The notes beneath the pieces are model-generated. The model did no database searches. It was not told the DNA's origin and saw only the letters and a list, made by a program, of their open reading frames with translations. From a virus: a DNA stretch of 35,926 nt. The stretch covers positions 1-35,926 of the IMG/VR virus record IMGVR_UViG_3300037264_003347; one strand, written 5' to 3'. Of this stretch, positions 21,596 through 31,014 are shown in pieces (within the stretch, counting starts at the first letter, position 1; every line of letters starts with the position of its first letter). The position numbers and the translations under genes were made by a program.

Positions 21596-22164
21596 AACCG
21601 TTCTCCCGCGCTGTCATCGACGGCAACGACGTCGCCGCTCCTGGGAACATCCAGGAGGAGATGGCGGAGATCGCCGGCATTGTCAACGGCCGCATTGACC
21701 ACGACAACTTGCAGGACAAGCTGCTTACATCGGCGAAGGTGGCCTCCGGGGCGCTGCAGAACATCGGGGTGGAACGCACTACGGCGTCGGTGGTGGTGAG
21801 CGGGGACGCCGAGACGCCGACGTCCGCATGGTTCGACGTGCCGGGCCTGTCGATCAACACGCAGACGCAGGACGCGTTCCTGCAGATTGAAACCTCCGGA
21901 TGGTTCGACGGCAATGCCACGCTCGAATACCCGATGGTGTTTGCGGCCTGTATCGACGGCAGCCGTACGGTCATGGGCGGGCCCACCAGCTTTGGGCCTG
22001 ATGGCCATTGGTGGTGTACCGCCGAGGTGCCGGTCGGTGGTGGCGCGCACGTCGTATCGATCCAGTTCGCACACACCGACAACCCCGGCCTAGGAGTGGT
22101 GAATACCGCCTGGGAGCGGGATTTCCACGCTAGGCAACTCTGGGTGCGGGAGGTGAAGCGATGA
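21592..22164 (+). CDS. Virion appendage-like protein, 190 residues
   Basis: Starts at GTG 21592 (GTGA overlap with nozzle gene). The N-terminus has a fibre-attachment texture (GNDVAAPGNIQEEMAEIAG, NGRIDHDNLQDKLLTSAKVA at residues 33-52), with short helices and Asn/Asp turns as in tail-fibre anchor domains. The remainder is a beta sandwich (TPTSAWFDVPGLSINTQTQD, GHWWCTAEVPVGGGAHVVSI). It probably sits on the nozzle or whisker position. Its stop overlaps the next ATG as ATGA. No receptor-binding motif can be named. Confidence 0.65.
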   Translation: MKPFSRAVIDGNDVAAPGNIQEEMAEIAGIVNGRIDHDNLQDKLLTSAKVASGALQNIGVERTTASVVVSGDAETPTSAWFDVPGLSINTQTQDAFLQIETSGWFDGNATLEYPMVFAACIDGSRTVMGGPTSFGPDGHWWCTAEVPVGGGAHVVSIQFAHTDNPGLGVVNTAWERDFHARQLWVREVKR

Positions 22165-22769
22165 GTGTGCGCGTTGCCTACGAGTTCAAGCGACCCGGGG
22201 GCTCTCGGGAGTCCTCGTGGTTGGAGGACTTCTGTGACGATGTGCGCACCGCTACTGGGGAGATCGGCGACCTCAACTATGCCGAGGAAGGGGTCCGCTA
22301 CCGGCACTTCGCCGACGACGAAGGCCCCGCCTCATTCCTCGGTGACGACTCCTCCGGCACTGCCAGCGCTGTCCCTGCCCAGGCGTTCCTCCCTATCCCT
22401 GGCGCAGCGGCAGTCATCTTGCCCGGCCCGTTCACTGTCCGTCCTGGCGAGCGTCTGCGGGTGCGAACCAGTGTGGACTTCCCAACGGTCATCCTCGGCC
22501 CAGTGTACGGGATCCCCGGCGGCACTACGGTACAGCTTCGGCTCACGTACAACATCGACACGGTGGCCACGCCGGATGCGTTCTCCGAGGTGCGCACCAC
22601 CACCAGTGTGGCGGAGCCGGAGAGCACCGGGCTTACCACGTTTTCAACGTTCTACAACAGCACCGGGACAGCGGTAACCATCGAGAACATCGAGCCAGAG
22701 CTCGCCTGCTCCGGCCTTGTCCGCGTCAGCAATACCCGCGTCGAAGCCGACGTGTTCAGGAAGGTCTGA
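22161..22769 (+). CDS. Virion appendage-like protein, 202 residues
   Basis: From ATG 22161. The N-terminus (SVRVAYEFKRPGGSRESSWL, then GEIGDLNYAEEGVRYRHFAD near 38-57) resembles fibre proteins that introduce a trimeric beta domain with an NxxGxxxRxF-like motif. The C-terminal ~130 residues are beta-rich (LPGPFTVRPGERLRVRTSVD, TVQLRLTYNIDTVATPD). Like its two neighbours, it is a short structural protein without catalytic motifs. TGATG overlap to the next gene. Confidence 0.65.
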   Translation: MSVRVAYEFKRPGGSRESSWLEDFCDDVRTATGEIGDLNYAEEGVRYRHFADDEGPASFLGDDSSGTASAVPAQAFLPIPGAAAVILPGPFTVRPGERLRVRTSVDFPTVILGPVYGIPGGTTVQLRLTYNIDTVATPDAFSEVRTTTSVAEPESTGLTTFSTFYNSTGTAVTIENIEPELACSGLVRVSNTRVEADVFRKV

Positions 22770-23488
22770 TGCCGACCCCGACGCAGGTGTTCACCGACGG
22801 TGACGTGATGAGCGTGAACGTGGCCACCGCTCTGGCCGCTATCCGCACCTACATGACCGGCGGGTGGGTCCTGGCGGACTTCCAGAACAACAGCCTGCGT
22901 TCCGAGCAGGCGTATCGCCCGGACTTCTACGCCGTGCCGGAGTACTGGTTCGATGGCGACTTCGCGCAAATCTTGTACGCCACGGGTGGCCAGTCCCCAG
23001 CGCCGATCCCCAGGCCGATCGACACGCCATCCGAGGGGCGTGGGTTCGGGCTCATCCGCGACCGCTACCCCATCTTCCCCAACCTGTGCACGCTCGAAGC
23101 GGAGTGGGCGCCTGTCGAGCGGCTGTCCCGTCGGTTGTACATCGACGTGCCGAGTACCATCCGCATCACCGCGCAGTGGTACGCGCACCACGCGCAGAAC
23201 GGGGCGACGACGCCGATCCGGTTCGGCTCCTTCCACCTCCGGTGGCGCCGCGTCGAGGACGGCCCTACCGCCGTCCCGGCCATCATCCCCGGGACGGAGC
23301 GCATGATCTTGGCTCCCGAGCCCCGGCACCAGTTCTCGGTCATCGGCAGCCTTGTGGTCCTCGCCGGGCAGGAGGGGACCTACGACGTGGGCGTGTGTTA
23401 CAACCGAGACACCAACACGCACGCGGAAGCCTTCCAGCTTTCGGTGATGCAGCGGCACCTGGGCATCGAGGTCATCAAGGGGGAATAG
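22769..23488 (+). CDS. Virion appendage-like protein, 239 residues
   Basis: From ATG 22769. The N-terminus (PTPTQVFTDGDVMSVNVATA, LAAIRTYMTGGWV) is a helical anchor. The main body is a beta domain (LYIDVPSTIRITAQWYAHHA, IRFGSFHLRWRRVEDGPTAV) ending in a regular strand pair before IEVIKGE. Third in a run of small tail-associated genes between nozzle and ejection proteins. The function is probably structural, as part of the tail periphery. Confidence 0.65.
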   Translation: MPTPTQVFTDGDVMSVNVATALAAIRTYMTGGWVLADFQNNSLRSEQAYRPDFYAVPEYWFDGDFAQILYATGGQSPAPIPRPIDTPSEGRGFGLIRDRYPIFPNLCTLEAEWAPVERLSRRLYIDVPSTIRITAQWYAHHAQNGATTPIRFGSFHLRWRRVEDGPTAVPAIIPGTERMILAPEPRHQFSVIGSLVVLAGQEGTYDVGVCYNRDTNTHAEAFQLSVMQRHLGIEVIKGE

Positions 23489-23490
23489 CC

Positions 23491-24300
23491 ATGGTCTGGC
23501 CAGCAGTTGCGGCGGCGACACAAGCGCTTTCCAGCCCGGCGGGACAAGGACTGTTGGCCACCGGCCCAGCCTTCCTTCAAGGGGCATGGGGGCTCCTGCA
23601 TAAGTCGAAGTTCGACAAGGAGAACATCCGCGCCTTGGAGAACCTGCAAGGATTGCAGGCCAAGGGCCAGCTCGGCCTCACCGACGAGGAGTACCAGCAG
23701 CGTGCGCGTGACCTACAGGCCCCGGTGCAGGCGGCGGCCACGCAGGTGCAGCAACAGCAGGCTCGTGCGCTTGCGGCTGGTGGACGTCTGGGAGGGCGGG
23801 ACCTGTCGGCGATGCGCTCGGAGTCGGCGCAGATGCTCGGCTCGTCCGGTCAGCAGGTGCAGGCGGCGCTCGACCAAGCGTCCGAAGCGAAAGAGGCAGC
23901 GCAGATCGCGGAGATGGACGCGCGAAAGGCGGCGGAGGCCAACCGGGTGCAGGGGATCGAAGACAACTTCTGGAAGACGATCAACATGTCGGCGAAGGCG
24001 CTGGGTGAGATGGGCGGCGCACCACCTGGGACGAACAAGGCCACCGGTACGTTCGGCTCGCAGCCTGTGGCGAAGACGACCACTACTCAGGCTGCCGCTA
24101 CCGCTGCCCCAGCGGCTACCGAGGCGTTTCAGCGCGAAATGTCTACGTTCCTGGCCGCTCCGGACTCACAGCGGATCTTCCAGCAGGCACTCGCCGGCGA
24201 GAACCTGCAAGACCCGCAAGTAGCCCGGCTGCGTCAATTGCTCGAACAGGCAGCGGTGACGGAGATGGAGGCTGCTGCTTCCGCTCCGCCCCCCGTGTAG
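23491..24300 (+). CDS. Internal virion/ejection protein candidate A (gp14-like position)
   Basis: A 269-residue Ala/Gln-rich protein from ATG 23491. The N-terminal 30 residues are hydrophobic (MVWPAVAAATQALSSPAG, GPAFLQGAWGLL), followed by long amphipathic helices (DEEYQQRARDLQAPVQAAAT, QASEAKEAAQIAEMDARKAA) and a disordered Ala/Thr/Pro linker. This resembles T7 gp14-like ejection proteins, which form the outer-membrane part of the ejectosome. First of three genes of increasing size (269, 520 and 1706 residues), the same order as gp14-gp15-gp16. Role inferred from order and texture. Confidence 0.65.
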   Translation: MVWPAVAAATQALSSPAGQGLLATGPAFLQGAWGLLHKSKFDKENIRALENLQGLQAKGQLGLTDEEYQQRARDLQAPVQAAATQVQQQQARALAAGGRLGGRDLSAMRSESAQMLGSSGQQVQAALDQASEAKEAAQIAEMDARKAAEANRVQGIEDNFWKTINMSAKALGEMGGAPPGTNKATGTFGSQPVAKTTTTQAAATAAPAATEAFQREMSTFLAAPDSQRIFQQALAGENLQDPQVARLRQLLEQAAVTEMEAAASAPPPV

Positions 24301-24309
24301 GAGGTTCTC

Positions 24310-25872
24310 GTGGCCGTGGAAACCATCGCAGCTTCAGGCGTCGCCCCCGCCCGCACTGTCTACCAGGTGAGCAAGGCGCCATTCACCGGCAACGCCTTTA
24401 CCTCGTGGGTCGAGGGCTACCTGGGCACGCGCCTTGAGGACGCCCGCTACCTGTACCGCTACTGGCTGGAAGGTCAGGCGACCGCCGAGGGTCAGCGGGC
24501 TAAGGCCATCGCCGACCTGATGGGTGAGAAGACCGCGCTGATGGAGCAGCGCAACAAGCTGGCGATGTCGGCAGAGGACAACAGCATCAAGCTGGCGGAG
24601 CTGAAGAAGGACATTCGCGTGCAGCAGATGAAGCTGTCCGAGGCTCGCATTCTTGCGGACAAGCTGCCGGAGTCGCCAGCCGCCGATGAGGCGAGGATTG
24701 CGTTCAAGAACCATGTGGCGGTGGCAGCAGCCGCCATCCAGGCCGGTGACACCAAGACGGCCCAGGACGCTATGCGCAACGCCGAGCAGGAAGGGCGAAA
24801 GTGGATGGACACCGCCCAAGGGATGGGCAAAGCCGCCGTGCAACGTGAGCTTGCCGCCGGCGCCGAGGGGATCGAGGTGGTGCGGGATGCGTCCCGGGGC
24901 AAGGGGGAGGACCCCGGCCCGCTGGGGGTGGACCTCGGGGAGATCGCGATCCCCTCCCCCGGTGCGTCCGAGGAGTTCAACGTCACACCCGGCGGCTCGT
25001 ACTCGGTGGAGACGAGCACCGGCGCTCGCGGCACCCCGGCCCAGGTCGGCGCCGTCATGCAGGGCGCGCCGGCAGGTGGTGGCGGCATCCCTGGGCAGGT
25101 GGCCGACGGGCTGGCTGGGCTGCGGCAGGCCGCGACAGGTGGTGGCGGCTACGACCCGGAGTTCGGCGGGCGCATCGACGAGCTGAACCAGGAGATCGAG
25201 CGGCTCCGTGGCGCCAAGTTCGGTGACACCCGCCCCACCCCCTACGACCAGCTCATGCCCCGTGCGCCCCGCCCCACCACGCCGGGGCCGTTCCCACGGC
25301 AACCCGCAGCTCCCGGCGCTCGTGCTGCCGAGGCGCTGCGCACGCCACGGCAGGCGCTACGGGAGGAGGGGCCACCGTCGGAGATGCAGCGGCAGGCCGA
25401 GGCGATCGAGCCTGGCGACGAGCTCGACGTGCCAGCTTCAGCCCCTGCCTCGATGGAGGATACAACGCGCGCTACTCTCGCGCGCAAGCGCGTCCGTGAG
25501 GGGCGCGTCCCGGACCCCGTGCTGGAGGCCGAGGCCGAGCCTCCCCGTGAGTTCTCGACAGAAACCGCCGAGGAGCGCCTCGAACGCATGCTGGACGCTG
25601 CGGGTGTCAAGGCCCCAGCTCCACGCGCCGCCGCCAAGCCGGCGCCGCGAACGAAGTTCTTCGAGGGGGCGCCGCGAACGAAGTTCTTCGAGGGGGCGAC
25701 GCCACCGGCCGAGGACCCCTTCGAAGCCGACCTGCGCGCGCTCGAGGAGGAGGAGCGCAAGGAGCTCGAAGCGGCGGGTGCGACGGATGCGGACAAGATG
25801 GGCGCCAAGGTGCGCCGCAAGGTAGGCGAGCGGTACGCTGCCTGGAAGCGCGCAGCGGGTCAGGTGGCATGA
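24310..25872 (+). CDS. Internal virion/ejection protein candidate B (gp15-like position)
   Basis: A 520-residue protein from GTG 24310 behind GGAGGTTCTC. Residues ~40-150 are helical and coiled (AKAIADLMGEKTALMEQRNK, NSIKLAELKKDIRVQQMKLS). A Gly-rich segment follows, then a Pro/Arg/Glu-rich disordered half with the nine-residue tandem repeat APRTKFFEG, and a charged C-terminal helix (LEEEERKELEAAGATDADK). Its position between the small hydrophobic protein and the giant protein corresponds to the periplasmic tube protein of podovirus ejectosomes, although the sequence is much more disordered than gp15. Confidence 0.6.
   Translation: MAVETIAASGVAPARTVYQVSKAPFTGNAFTSWVEGYLGTRLEDARYLYRYWLEGQATAEGQRAKAIADLMGEKTALMEQRNKLAMSAEDNSIKLAELKKDIRVQQMKLSEARILADKLPESPAADEARIAFKNHVAVAAAAIQAGDTKTAQDAMRNAEQEGRKWMDTAQGMGKAAVQRELAAGAEGIEVVRDASRGKGEDPGPLGVDLGEIAIPSPGASEEFNVTPGGSYSVETSTGARGTPAQVGAVMQGAPAGGGGIPGQVADGLAGLRQAATGGGGYDPEFGGRIDELNQEIERLRGAKFGDTRPTPYDQLMPRAPRPTTPGPFPRQPAAPGARAAEALRTPRQALREEGPPSEMQRQAEAIEPGDELDVPASAPASMEDTTRATLARKRVREGRVPDPVLEAEAEPPREFSTETAEERLERMLDAAGVKAPAPRAAAKPAPRTKFFEGAPRTKFFEGATPPAEDPFEADLRALEEEERKELEAAGATDADKMGAKVRRKVGERYAAWKRAAGQVA
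25641..25694 (+). repeat. Exact 27-bp tandem duplication in coding sequence
   Basis: Two identical 27-bp units at 25641-25667 and 25668-25694, in frame, encode the nonapeptide APRTKFFEG twice. Identity at every base including wobble positions shows a recent duplication inside the disordered region of the 520-residue protein. Confidence 0.95.
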
Positions 25873-25873
25873 G

Positions 25874-28800
25874 ATGGCGGAGCCCACGTCAACGCTGACG
25901 AAGGAGCGGATGGACGCCTTGCTTGCGGCGAAGAAGCTCACGCAAGCACGCTACGACGCGTGGGCCAAGCGCAACCAAGTCAAGGCCCCCGAGGTTGTTG
26001 CGACCGTGGACTACGGCCCGCCGACGCTGGGCGCCGCCCGCGAGCGCCGCATCGAGGAGCAGCGCTTCCCCGAGCCGCCGCTGGTGCCAGCACACGCCGA
26101 GGCGCTACGTCGCGCGGAGCACGATGCGAGGTTTGGCACGCGGCTGGAAGCGTACCGTGACCTGATGTCCGCCCTCGGTGTGACCGAGGGCAAGCTGTTG
26201 CCTGGACAGTACGAGACGATCAAGGGTGAAGCGGAAGCCAAGATGCTACCGGCGCAGGTGGACCCCAGGGTCGGGCCTACCAAGTCGGAGGCGCTGATGC
26301 TGGCCATCCAGCGCAAGCGCCAGCAGGACGAGCCGCTGATGACCGAGGTGGCGGAGACGCGTGGCGTGCCGGCCTGGGATGTAGCAGGCGACATCGCCAA
26401 AGGGCTCACGACTGGCATCGGCGAGGACGTGGGGAAGCGGCTGTATCCGTTGATCTCCGGCGGTAGCGGTCTGCCAGACGAGAGCTACCTGTTCCGCAAC
26501 CTGCGGGGGCTCGGGGCGCCGAGTCAGGTCGTCGAGGTCCCCGCCAACCGGGCTGTTGAGTGGCTGGCCGAACACCTCCCAGACCCCGGCAAGCCGGTGC
26601 AGCGGGCGATCCGCAACATCCCGTTGATCCCTGAGGTGGCGGCTGGCGGGCTCAAGGTCGGCGATATCATTCCCTTCTCTGGCACGGACTACGCTGCGGC
26701 GCAGAAGAAGATCCGCGCGGGCCAGGTGAAGGGCGCCTCCGACTTCACCCCGGGCGACCGAGCTGAAGCCGGCGCCTTAGACGACGCGTTCCTCGACGCC
26801 GCCGGGAGGGTGTACGACGGCTGGGGCCTGCCAGACGACTTCCACGCCGCCGCCAAGGAGGCCGGTGCCCGTCCGCAGGGCCAGCGGTTGGCGTACGTGG
26901 AGGGCATGGCTGCGTCGTTTCTGGTGGACCCCTTCCTGGCCGCCAGCAAGTTGACCGGCGTTGTGAAGGGCACCGCCGGCACGGCCCGCAGGGCGGTCCA
27001 GGTGACGGGGGACTGGCTCGACGCTGTTCCGACCATCGCAGGGGCCACCGGCATCGCCAAGCGGGCAGCGGCAGCGATTGCGGAGGCAGGGAACGCGGGC
27101 GCCGGGACGCTGGCGGCGAAGGTGGACCGGTTGCGTCGCAGCCCGGGGCTGGCGGCGAAGGTGGAGTCGGAGCTTGCCGAGTACGGCAAGAGCTTGGATG
27201 GCATCGTTAGTTCGCTTCGCACACCGACAGCAGACGTGGCCGCCGCGCTCGACGACGTGCCCACCGTGGCGCCGAGGCCGGTGACGGGGGCGACGATCCC
27301 GCCGCAGCCAGGGCCGGTGTACCCGGGCGGTGCCGCCAGTCGGTTGCCGCCCCCATCGCCGGGTGCAGACATGCCCGAGCACGAGATCCAGCGGCAGATC
27401 TACCTCGCCATCCAGCGACAGAAGGAGCCGCCCGAGGTGCAGAGGCTGCGGGCCGAGAACCTGGCGGCGGAGTCGGCGGCGGAGGAAGCCGCGCTGCGAC
27501 GGAAGTACGGGCCAGCCGGGACTACGATGGTGCCCGACGTGGTGCATGGCCGGCCTCCAGTCAAAGCGAAGCCTCTGGCCCCTGCTCCTGCCTCTTCGCC
27601 CCCAGTCGCTCCGCCTCCCCCGAAGCTGTCGCTGGTGGACGAGATCACCGAGGCCGCCGAGGAGCTGCGTGACGCGCTCGAGGACGCGCCGATCCGCAAG
27701 CCTATGACGGCGGCCCCGAAGGCGCCCGCCCCTGCTGCCGGCCCCGTCTTGCCGCCGCCCCGCGCGGGCATCACGCTGGCTCCTATGCCGTCGCCGCGGG
27801 TGGACGAGGCCCGTGCGCTGGTGCGCGCCCCCGAGGGGCCGACCGTGCGCTACGCAGGCCCCGACGACGCCCCCGACGAGCCGCTGTACGAGTTGATGGG
27901 GGACAAGGGCGTGACGATGGCGTTCCGCGGGACGCTCGACGAGGCCATGGACGAGGTGGTCAAGCGGCAAGACCTCGCCGACTTCGTGGTGCGGGGTACG
28001 CGCAGGATCTTCGGCTGGCGGAAGACGCCCACCCGCACCGGCGCACGCCCCCGGCAGAAGGGGCTCAAGACCCCCGAGGGCCCACAGACGGTGGAGCCAG
28101 GGCTGGCGGCCCACCACTACGACGCCGGCGCCAAGGAGGCGGCGCGGGTGGAGGCCCGCGCGGCAGCGGGCGGGGCGTGGCACAAGGAGACGGCCCGGGG
28201 CATCGAGGCGTTCTTGGGCGACGCACTGCGGGACAACCCCCGCATCGCGGCGCGGTGGGAGGAAATCTTTCGGTTCGCCAAGGATGAGGAAGGCTCGACG
28301 ATAATCGAGCGCGCCCTTCTTCCTATCGGGATCTCCCTCCTCGCTCTCCAGCGCACGCTGCGCGCCCGTAACCTCTTCGCCAGGACGAAGGGGGTTCACC
28401 CCGATGTCGAGCTACTCGCCGCCATCATCGAGCGCAACGTGCGCGGCGCATCCCCACCGAGGGGTGCCAAGTTCCGGGGCGGCCAGTACTTCGCGCCGCC
28501 GGTGGCGCGGCAGATCGACGCCGACGTCGCAGCACAGGTGAAGGCAGCCGGCCCCGACGGCCTGCGAAAGATGGCGCCAGGGTTCGGCATCGACCCCAAG
28601 GCGTTCACCCCCGCCCAGGTGGACCAGCAGGTCACCGAGGCGCTGTACCAGGTGGCCGCTCGCAAGAGCGCCGAGGCATCGAAGGCGGTGCGGGAGTCGG
28701 GGTGGTTCTGGGACCGCGTGCTGGCGCCGGTGCTGCGGGGTACGGGGGCACGGGACGTCTTCAAGTCGGCCACGGGGGACTTGATCTCCCTGGGCGAGCG

Positions 28801-30994
28801 TATGGCCATGCCGCAGTCCCTGCGGATCGCCCTGTCGATGGGCGACGCCCCCATGCGAGGCGTGGTCTACGACGCGCCGGCCGTTCTGAAGCGGGCGCAG
28901 GCCCTAGCGCGTGACCCGAACCTCCCGGCTGCCGATGTTATCGCGCAGTTGGTGGCGAACGAGGTTGGGGTTCCCCCGTCCGCCGTTGCATGGGTGCGCA
29001 AACAGGGCGACGCGGAGTGGACAGGCGAGGGCGTGGACGAGGCTGCACGGCTGCTTGACGACGTGCTGCGGTCGTTGATCGGTACGCGCCAGTCGGAGTC
29101 GGCTGGGGTGGACCTCGCGCTCGAGGCGATGCGGAGCGACAACGACCTGCCGAAGCTGTACCGGGCCCTGTTCGACAAGGGGCTGGACGCTCCGGAAGTG
29201 CAGGATTTTGCCAGGCTCATCGGGAATACCCAGAAGCTGGTGGGCTCCGAGGCGGCGGCTGCGGGGTTCGTGGGCCGCCGCCTGCTGGCGGGCCGGCGCT
29301 CTGCCATGGCCGAGTCGTTGGTGCGTATGGGGTTGGCGGTCCCGCCTGGCAAGCAGAGCACGGCCATCAAGGCTGCGCTGCAGCGGCTGCTCCAGGGTGG
29401 GGTGGCGCCGGCCACCCCGGAAGGGGCGGTGGCAGAGGGGATCTGGCGCCGCATCGGGGCGCCGACCACCGGGGCAAAGGTGACCTTCATCCCTGGCACG
29501 CAGACCTTCGTGCCGGACTACATCGCCGATGTGGTGCAGCAGGCCGGCGCGGAGATCCTGACCGACATCGACCTGCCGCGCTCCTTCCTCGCGACGCTGG
29601 GCGGGGTGCCGTCGGTCATCACCAAGATGTACGTCAACGGCCGGGGGATCTTCGCGAGGCCCGGCGCCATCCTCGGCAACTTCCTCGGCAACCCGCTGCT
29701 CGAAGCGTACTCGACCGGCAAGGTGTCCACACCGTCAATGCAGGCGCTGAAGCTGGCGATGGCCACGCACGGCTCGCGGCTCGACGTGAAGGTGCCCGGG
29801 ATGGTGGCGACGCCGGATGGCGGGGTGCCGCTGCAGGATGTGCTCGCGGCCTTCCGCCGCCACGGCCTCGACCAGACCCCGGGGTACGAACGCACGCAGC
29901 GGTTGCTCGACGAGATCGGCGCCGAGGTGTCGCCTACTCGCAGCAAGCTGGGGGCCTTCTGGCGGACGGTCACCCGCAACAAGCTGGCGAAGGTGGTACT
30001 GACTGGCGACGGGGTGGCGCTGGCGCTCAACGTCGTGGACGCGAACAGCCGCTTCACCACCATGATCTCCCACTTGAAGGCGGGCAAGACGCTCGACGAG
30101 GCGGCGGTCCTGGCGCGTGAGGCGCTGCTCGACACCAGCACCATGCTCCCCATCGAGCGGGGGATCTTGCGGTATCTGACTCCCTACTACACGTACCTCC
30201 GGTCGGAGGCGGTAGCGGGGATGAAGAACCTGGCGAACCCTAGCCGGTGGGGACGGCTCGGGAAGGGGGCGAGGTTTATGGAGCAGAGTCCGGGGGTGTT
30301 CGCGGACCCCGACCTGCACGACGACAAGACGGCGAACAAACTGATCCTCGGAACGTGGGAGCCGGAGGGGGAGGAGGGTGCTATCGAGGCGGTGACGACG
30401 GCATCGATCGCTCCGTCGGTCCTGCTCGAAGTGATGTCCGACCCAGCGGCGTACCTCGCCCCCGGCGTCAACCTGTTCTCGCAGGCGACAGGCATCAAGG
30501 AGCTGGCGATCCCTCCGGAGGGGGTGCCCACAGACCCGATGGCCCACCAGTTCACCGTGCCTCGTTCGCTGGTCGAGGACCCGCTCATCGGGGACTGGCT
30601 CATCCACCACTTCGGCATCGCCCCCCGGGCCATCGGCCGCTTCGACCAGCCGGGGCTGGCGACGACGGAGTTTGAGGGTACACCTGCCCGCTTCGTGGTG
30701 GGCGAGGCGTGGGGGTCTGACACGACGGCCGCAAAGGAGGCCCGGTCGGCATGGCTGCTGGTCCGCGGAGTCACGGGCCCGGTGTCCCGCGTCCTCGTGG
30801 GCCTCGCCGACCTGTACGGCACCGACGAGCACGCTCGTGGCAGGCAGCGGCCCCTTCCTGCGAGGGTGGCGCGGGTACTGCTCGGCTCGCCACCGGTCAC
30901 GATCGAGACGCCCGAGAAGAAGAAGCGGCGCGAGGCAGAGCAGCAGACGAGGGAGTTCAACGAGGCAGCCGAGGCGGCCCGCAAGGCGCCGTGA
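25874..30994 (+). CDS. Giant internal virion/ejection protein (gp16-like position)
   Basis: A 1706-residue protein, one-seventh of the window, from ATG 25874. Its N-terminus (LTKERMDALLAAKKLTQARY) starts a helical region to ~550. Then come a Pro-rich disordered segment (~450-650, e.g. PPQPGPVYPGGAASRLPPPS) and a long helical rest with the conserved-looking block YVNGRGIFARPGAILGNFLG (~1252-1271). Near residues 1420-1460 is LPIERGILRYLTPYYTYLRS. The last pattern recalls phage/polyvalent proteins with a PFxxWxR-like element. I found no lytic transglycosylase signature (E-S-x-x-N), the N-terminal enzyme of T7 gp16, so peptidoglycan cutting may lie elsewhere. Likely ejected into the cell to form or gate the channel for DNA. 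Confidence 0.7.
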   Translation: MAEPTSTLTKERMDALLAAKKLTQARYDAWAKRNQVKAPEVVATVDYGPPTLGAARERRIEEQRFPEPPLVPAHAEALRRAEHDARFGTRLEAYRDLMSALGVTEGKLLPGQYETIKGEAEAKMLPAQVDPRVGPTKSEALMLAIQRKRQQDEPLMTEVAETRGVPAWDVAGDIAKGLTTGIGEDVGKRLYPLISGGSGLPDESYLFRNLRGLGAPSQVVEVPANRAVEWLAEHLPDPGKPVQRAIRNIPLIPEVAAGGLKVGDIIPFSGTDYAAAQKKIRAGQVKGASDFTPGDRAEAGALDDAFLDAAGRVYDGWGLPDDFHAAAKEAGARPQGQRLAYVEGMAASFLVDPFLAASKLTGVVKGTAGTARRAVQVTGDWLDAVPTIAGATGIAKRAAAAIAEAGNAGAGTLAAKVDRLRRSPGLAAKVESELAEYGKSLDGIVSSLRTPTADVAAALDDVPTVAPRPVTGATIPPQPGPVYPGGAASRLPPPSPGADMPEHEIQRQIYLAIQRQKEPPEVQRLRAENLAAESAAEEAALRRKYGPAGTTMVPDVVHGRPPVKAKPLAPAPASSPPVAPPPPKLSLVDEITEAAEELRDALEDAPIRKPMTAAPKAPAPAAGPVLPPPRAGITLAPMPSPRVDEARALVRAPEGPTVRYAGPDDAPDEPLYELMGDKGVTMAFRGTLDEAMDEVVKRQDLADFVVRGTRRIFGWRKTPTRTGARPRQKGLKTPEGPQTVEPGLAAHHYDAGAKEAARVEARAAAGGAWHKETARGIEAFLGDALRDNPRIAARWEEIFRFAKDEEGSTIIERALLPIGISLLALQRTLRARNLFARTKGVHPDVELLAAIIERNVRGASPPRGAKFRGGQYFAPPVARQIDADVAAQVKAAGPDGLRKMAPGFGIDPKAFTPAQVDQQVTEALYQVAARKSAEASKAVRESGWFWDRVLAPVLRGTGARDVFKSATGDLISLGERMAMPQSLRIALSMGDAPMRGVVYDAPAVLKRAQALARDPNLPAADVIAQLVANEVGVPPSAVAWVRKQGDAEWTGEGVDEAARLLDDVLRSLIGTRQSESAGVDLALEAMRSDNDLPKLYRALFDKGLDAPEVQDFARLIGNTQKLVGSEAAAAGFVGRRLLAGRRSAMAESLVRMGLAVPPGKQSTAIKAALQRLLQGGVAPATPEGAVAEGIWRRIGAPTTGAKVTFIPGTQTFVPDYIADVVQQAGAEILTDIDLPRSFLATLGGVPSVITKMYVNGRGIFARPGAILGNFLGNPLLEAYSTGKVSTPSMQALKLAMATHGSRLDVKVPGMVATPDGGVPLQDVLAAFRRHGLDQTPGYERTQRLLDEIGAEVSPTRSKLGAFWRTVTRNKLAKVVLTGDGVALALNVVDANSRFTTMISHLKAGKTLDEAAVLAREALLDTSTMLPIERGILRYLTPYYTYLRSEAVAGMKNLANPSRWGRLGKGARFMEQSPGVFADPDLHDDKTANKLILGTWEPEGEEGAIEAVTTASIAPSVLLEVMSDPAAYLAPGVNLFSQATGIKELAIPPEGVPTDPMAHQFTVPRSLVEDPLIGDWLIHHFGIAPRAIGRFDQPGLATTEFEGTPARFVVGEAWGSDTTAAKEARSAWLLVRGVTGPVSRVLVGLADLYGTDEHARGRQRPLPARVARVLLGSPPVTIETPEKKKRREAEQQTREFNEAAEAARKAP

Positions 30995-31014
30995 TACCAA
31001 CGCGTGGAGGCGAG

